Positions 61,304 to 64,000 of a stretch of 64,000 nt of DNA are shown piece by piece. The notes below the pieces were generated by a model, which worked only from the letters and a program-made list of their open reading frames with translations, had not been told where the DNA came from and made no database searches. Numbering within the stretch: the first letter of the stretch is position 1; every line of letters begins with the position of its first letter. The DNA lies in NCBI RefSeq assembly GCF_022479115.1, contig NZ_CP092497.1:2170001-2234000 (forward strand). Direction: 5' to 3'. The DNA is from Amycolatopsis sp. EV170708-02-1 (GTDB lineage Bacteria; Actinomycetota; Actinomycetes; Mycobacteriales; Pseudonocardiaceae). The translations under genes and the position numbers were made by a program.

Positions 61304-62629
61304 ATGTTCGCACTCAAGACCGCTCCCTTCCGGCGCAAGGCGGAGGCGATCGCCAAACCGGTCACCCGCTGGAGCATCGGCCACGCCATCCCCCGGGTCG
61401 CCCTGCGGGCCGCGGCGCGCCGGGGCGACCTCCAGGGCAGGCTCTCCGTCGAGGCGAGCGGCGGAGCGGACCTGACCGGCTTGTTCGACGAGATCCGCTC
61501 GCACGGTGCCATCGCCACCACCCGGGTCGGGCACGTGACCACCCGGCATTCGGCGTGCAAGGAGGTGCTGACCAGCGACGCGTTCAAGACCGTGCGGTTC
61601 GTGCCGGACAACCCGCTGCTCAACCGGCTCGTCGCCTGGTCGTCGTCCGGTCTGCTCCATCCGATCGAGCCGCCGTCGCTGCTCGCCAGCGAACCGCCCG
61701 ACCACACGCGCTACCGGAAACTGGTCACCCGTGTCTTCACCGCCCGCGCGGTGGAGCAGCTGCGGGAGCGCACGCAGGCGATCACCGACGAACTGCTCGA
61801 CGGCCTCGACCCGACGAGCCCGGTCGATCTCATCGAGCAGTACTGCGGGCTCCTGCCGGTGACCGTGATCAGCCAGATCCTCGGTGTCCCGCCGGAAGAG
61901 CGCGACAAGGTGCTCGCGCTGGGCGGCGCCGCGGCCCCGAGCCTCGATCTCGGCCTGCCGTGGCGGACGTTCCGGACGGTGGAGGCGACGCTGGCCGAGT
62001 TCGACTCGTGGCTGACCACCCATCTGGAGAAGCTGCGGGCGAATCCCGGCGACAACCTGCTCAGCAAGCTGATCGCCGCGCGCGAGGACGGCGTGGGCCT
62101 GACCGAGCGGGAACTCAAGGCCACCGCGGGGCTGGTGCTGGCCGCCGGCTTCGAAACGACCGTCAACCTCCTCGGCAACGGCATCGCCCTGCTCACCCGG
62201 AATCCGGGCGAACTCGCGAAACTGCGGGCGGATCCAGGCCTGTGGAGCAACGCCGTCGACGAGATCCTCCGCTACGACCCGCCGGTCCTGCTCACCGGCA
62301 GGCTGGCCGCCCGGGACACCGAGATCGGCGGGAGCCCCATCGCCCGCGGCGCGATCGTCAGCACCGTGCTCGCGGGCGCCAACCGGGACCCGGAGATCTT
62401 CGACGACCCGGCCGCCTTCGACGTCGGACGGGCGAACGCGCGGGATCACGTGTCGTTCGGCGCCGGGCGGCACTACTGCCTCGGTGCCTCGCTGGCGAGG
62501 ATGGAGGGCGAGATCGGGCTGCGGTCGATCTTCGAGCGCTTCCCCGGCCTGCGGCTGCTGAGTGGCGCCCGGCGGCGGGAGACCCGGATCCTGCGCGGCT
62601 TCGAAACGCTTCCGGCCGCGCTCATCTGA
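61304..62629 (+). CDS. Cytochrome P450
   Basis: 441 residues. The I-helix is LVLAAGFETTVNLLGNG, the K-helix ExxR is in VDEILRYDPP, and the heme loop FGAGRHYCLGASLARME supplies the thiolate Cys. No redox partner gene is adjacent. Start ATG 61304 follows GGACGGAG. Bacterial CYP of the 107/125-like class; the substrate is unknown. A family A palindrome follows. Confidence 0.95.
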   Translation: MFALKTAPFRRKAEAIAKPVTRWSIGHAIPRVALRAAARRGDLQGRLSVEASGGADLTGLFDEIRSHGAIATTRVGHVTTRHSACKEVLTSDAFKTVRFVPDNPLLNRLVAWSSSGLLHPIEPPSLLASEPPDHTRYRKLVTRVFTARAVEQLRERTQAITDELLDGLDPTSPVDLIEQYCGLLPVTVISQILGVPPEERDKVLALGGAAAPSLDLGLPWRTFRTVEATLAEFDSWLTTHLEKLRANPGDNLLSKLIAAREDGVGLTERELKATAGLVLAAGFETTVNLLGNGIALLTRNPGELAKLRADPGLWSNAVDEILRYDPPVLLTGRLAARDTEIGGSPIARGAIVSTVLAGANRDPEIFDDPAAFDVGRANARDHVSFGAGRHYCLGASLARMEGEIGLRSIFERFPGLRLLSGARRRETRILRGFETLPAALI

Positions 62630-62675
62630 CTCGTGAGTGGTAAAGACGGTTCTAACCGTCCTTGCCACTCACGAG
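62630..62675. repeat. Family A palindrome, copy 3
   Basis: 22-bp arms around CT with two mismatches; core GACGGTTCTAACCGTC, ends CTCGTGAG/CTCACGAG. Its left arm abuts the P450 stop codon and its right arm lies ten bases before the LLM start. Confidence 0.8.
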
Positions 62676-62685
62676 AGGTGACCGA

Positions 62686-63654
62686 ATGTCTTCCGCCGTG
62701 CTTTCGGTCCTGGACACCTCCCCCATCGTCGAAGGCTCGACACCGCGCGAGGCCCTGCTCAACACCGTCGACCTCGCGCGGCTCGCCGAAGATCTCGGCT
62801 ACCACCGCTACTGGGTTCCCGAGCATCACGGCATGCGCGGTGTCGCCAGTTCCGCGCCCGCGGTCCTCATCGCCCACCTCGCGAACGCCACGCAGCACCT
62901 CAGGCTCGGCGCGGGCGGGGTTCTGCTGCCCAACCACCCGCCGCTCGTCGTCGCGGAACAGTTCGGGACGCTGGCCGCCCTGTATCCGGGACGTATCGAC
63001 CTCGGCCTCGGCCGCGCTCCGGGTGGTTCGAAGGCGGCCTCCGCCGCGATTCGTCCACAAAGGACGAAAGACTTCGGCGAGCAGCTGGCGGAACTCCAGC
63101 ATTACCTCGACCCGCCCGAGGACGCCGAGGTGAAGGCGATCCCCGTGCTCGGCGGCAATGTCCCGGCGCTCTGGCTGCTCGGCAGGTCTCCCGACAGCGC
63201 GGCCCTCGCCGCCGGACGCGGACTGAAGTACGCCTTCGCGCATCATCTGGCACCGGACGCGCCGATCAAGGCCGACCTGGTCAGTGTCTCCGTCATCGCG
63301 GCCGAGGACGACGAGCGCGCCGAGTGGCTCGCGGGTTCGACCAGGCTGAAGGTGCTCAGCCGGATCCGCGGCACCCGCATCCGGTTGCCCAGCCCCGAAG
63401 AAGCGGCGGCTTTCCCTTACACCGCCGACGATCGCGCCGAAATAGCGAAACGCTCCGGCGCCGTGCTCACCGGCAGCCCGGACACGCTCGTCCCGAAACT
63501 GCAGCGGATCCTCGACGAGACGGGTTCCGGCGAGATCATGGTGACCACGCCGCTCTACCACCACACCGACCGCCGTCGCTCCTACGAATTGCTCGCCTCG
63601 CTGGCCGGACGCCTCACGGCGTGTTCGAACAGGTCGGCCAGTTCGCGCGCGTAG
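62686..63654 (+). CDS. LLM class flavin-dependent oxidoreductase
   Basis: 322 residues of the luciferase-like monooxygenase fold: SVLDTSPIVEGSTPREAL, LGYHRYWVPEHHGMRGVASSAPAVL, LRLGAGGVLLPNHPPLVVAEQFGTLAALYPGRIDLGLGRAPG. It binds reduced FMN or F420; the particular reaction is unknown. GAGGTGA lies before ATG 62686. The last residues (LTACSNRSASSRA) overlap the convergent TetR gene by 73 nt and may be an extension beyond the usual family end. Confidence 0.92.
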   Translation: MSSAVLSVLDTSPIVEGSTPREALLNTVDLARLAEDLGYHRYWVPEHHGMRGVASSAPAVLIAHLANATQHLRLGAGGVLLPNHPPLVVAEQFGTLAALYPGRIDLGLGRAPGGSKAASAAIRPQRTKDFGEQLAELQHYLDPPEDAEVKAIPVLGGNVPALWLLGRSPDSAALAAGRGLKYAFAHHLAPDAPIKADLVSVSVIAAEDDERAEWLAGSTRLKVLSRIRGTRIRLPSPEEAAAFPYTADDRAEIAKRSGAVLTGSPDTLVPKLQRILDETGSGEIMVTTPLYHHTDRRRSYELLASLAGRLTACSNRSASSRA

Positions 63655-64000
63655 GCCGCCACATCGGTGTCCGGCCGGGTGATCAGCTCGGCGGGGGCGG
63701 CTTCCATGGCGGCGATCACCGACACGGCCATCACCCGCGGCGAGAATTCCCGCAGCTCCCCCGCCTCCTGCCCTTCACGGAACATGTCCTCCAGTTCGGT
63801 CAGCGTCTTCGCGTTCTGCTGTTCGAACCAGCTCCGCGCGGCCTCGGCATCCCTTGACGCCGAAGCGATCTGGCCGATCGCGATGATCTCCTTCGGCCGC
63901 TCGGCGTAATAGAAGACGAAACCCTCGATCAAGGCACGCAGTGCGGCCGTGTAGCTCTCGGCACCTTCGACCTGCGCGCCCAGCGCCTGCTCCATCGAGG
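63582..64000 (-). CDS. TetR family regulator, C-terminal part (5' end outside window)
   Basis: About 138 residues are visible before the right edge cuts the N-terminal DNA-binding domain. The helical ligand-binding region ALRALIEGFVFYYAERPKEIIAIGQIASAS and the tail AAMEAAPAELITRPDTDVAAYARELADLFEHAV match TetR C-terminal domains. It may control the convergent LLM oxidoreductase gene. Confidence 0.78.
   Translation of the reverse strand, partial: SMEQALGAQVEGAESYTAALRALIEGFVFYYAERPKEIIAIGQIASASRDAEAARSWFEQQNAKTLTELEDMFREGQEAGELREFSPRVMAVSVIAAMEAAPAELITRPDTDVAAYARELADLFEHAVRRPASEASNS

Overview
The window is high-GC actinobacterial chromosome. Codons end mostly in G or C, many genes start with GTG, signal peptides are long and alanine-rich, and secreted hydrolases are plentiful. 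The regulator mix (PaaX, PucR, HxlR, NarL, LuxR-ATPase), dre-like DasR sites and many intergenic palindromes suggest a Pseudonocardiales soil organism, probably Amycolatopsis or a relative. The genus is an inference.

Layout. 0-5 kb: a GH36 alpha-galactosidase (cut at the left edge) and a sugar ABC importer (lipoprotein plus two permeases, no ATPase). 5-9 kb: a palindrome-rich gap, an ABC-F ATPase, a PaaX regulator and an enoyl-CoA hydratase. 9-14.5 kb: a GH18 chitinase behind two dre-like palindromes, an SDR, a lactonase and a secreted alginate-lyase-fold enzyme. 14.67-16.9 kb: a tRNA-Pro(GGG) whose 3' part is repeated 2,132 bp downstream as part of a 50-bp perfect direct repeat. The AT-richer DNA between the copies carries a two-TM PLD-like membrane protein and an overlapping SAM methyltransferase but no integrase. 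This looks like a small tRNA-targeted island and is the best candidate for an undescribed system. 17-24.5 kb: a VOC protein, a secreted propeller/phosphatase pair, a DsbA/VKOR oxidative-folding set, and a cysteine-synthase-like/MFS pair. The VKOR and MFS genes each carry a one-base frameshift. 24.6-30.6 kb: an NlpC/P60 hydrolase, a BlaI/M56 pair, a streptogrisin-like protease, and a VanZ-RDD gene broken by a 14-bp tandem duplication.

30.6-47.8 kb looks catabolic. An RpiR-MFS-GAF-amidohydrolase cluster is followed by a complete trans-4-hydroxy-L-proline pathway: epimerase, three-subunit D-hydroxyproline dehydrogenase, DapA-like deaminase, alpha-ketoglutarate semialdehyde dehydrogenase, permease and a cupin/XRE regulator. 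Two matching operators flank the regulator. A secreted HEXXH metalloprotease and an Xaa-Pro-type aminopeptidase lie beside the pathway, suggesting use of hydroxyproline-rich peptides.

47.8-64 kb holds an HxlR/AhpD pair, two STAS proteins with an RsbW-like kinase, an ABC ATPase, a two-component system, a large LuxR ATPase, a PucR regulator, IlvD, a CNNM/CBS protein, a P450, an LLM oxidoreductase and a truncated TetR gene.

Intergenic DNA carries several recurrent palindrome families, usually between gene ends, and a 21-bp repeat array that inverts about its centre at 44955-45100.
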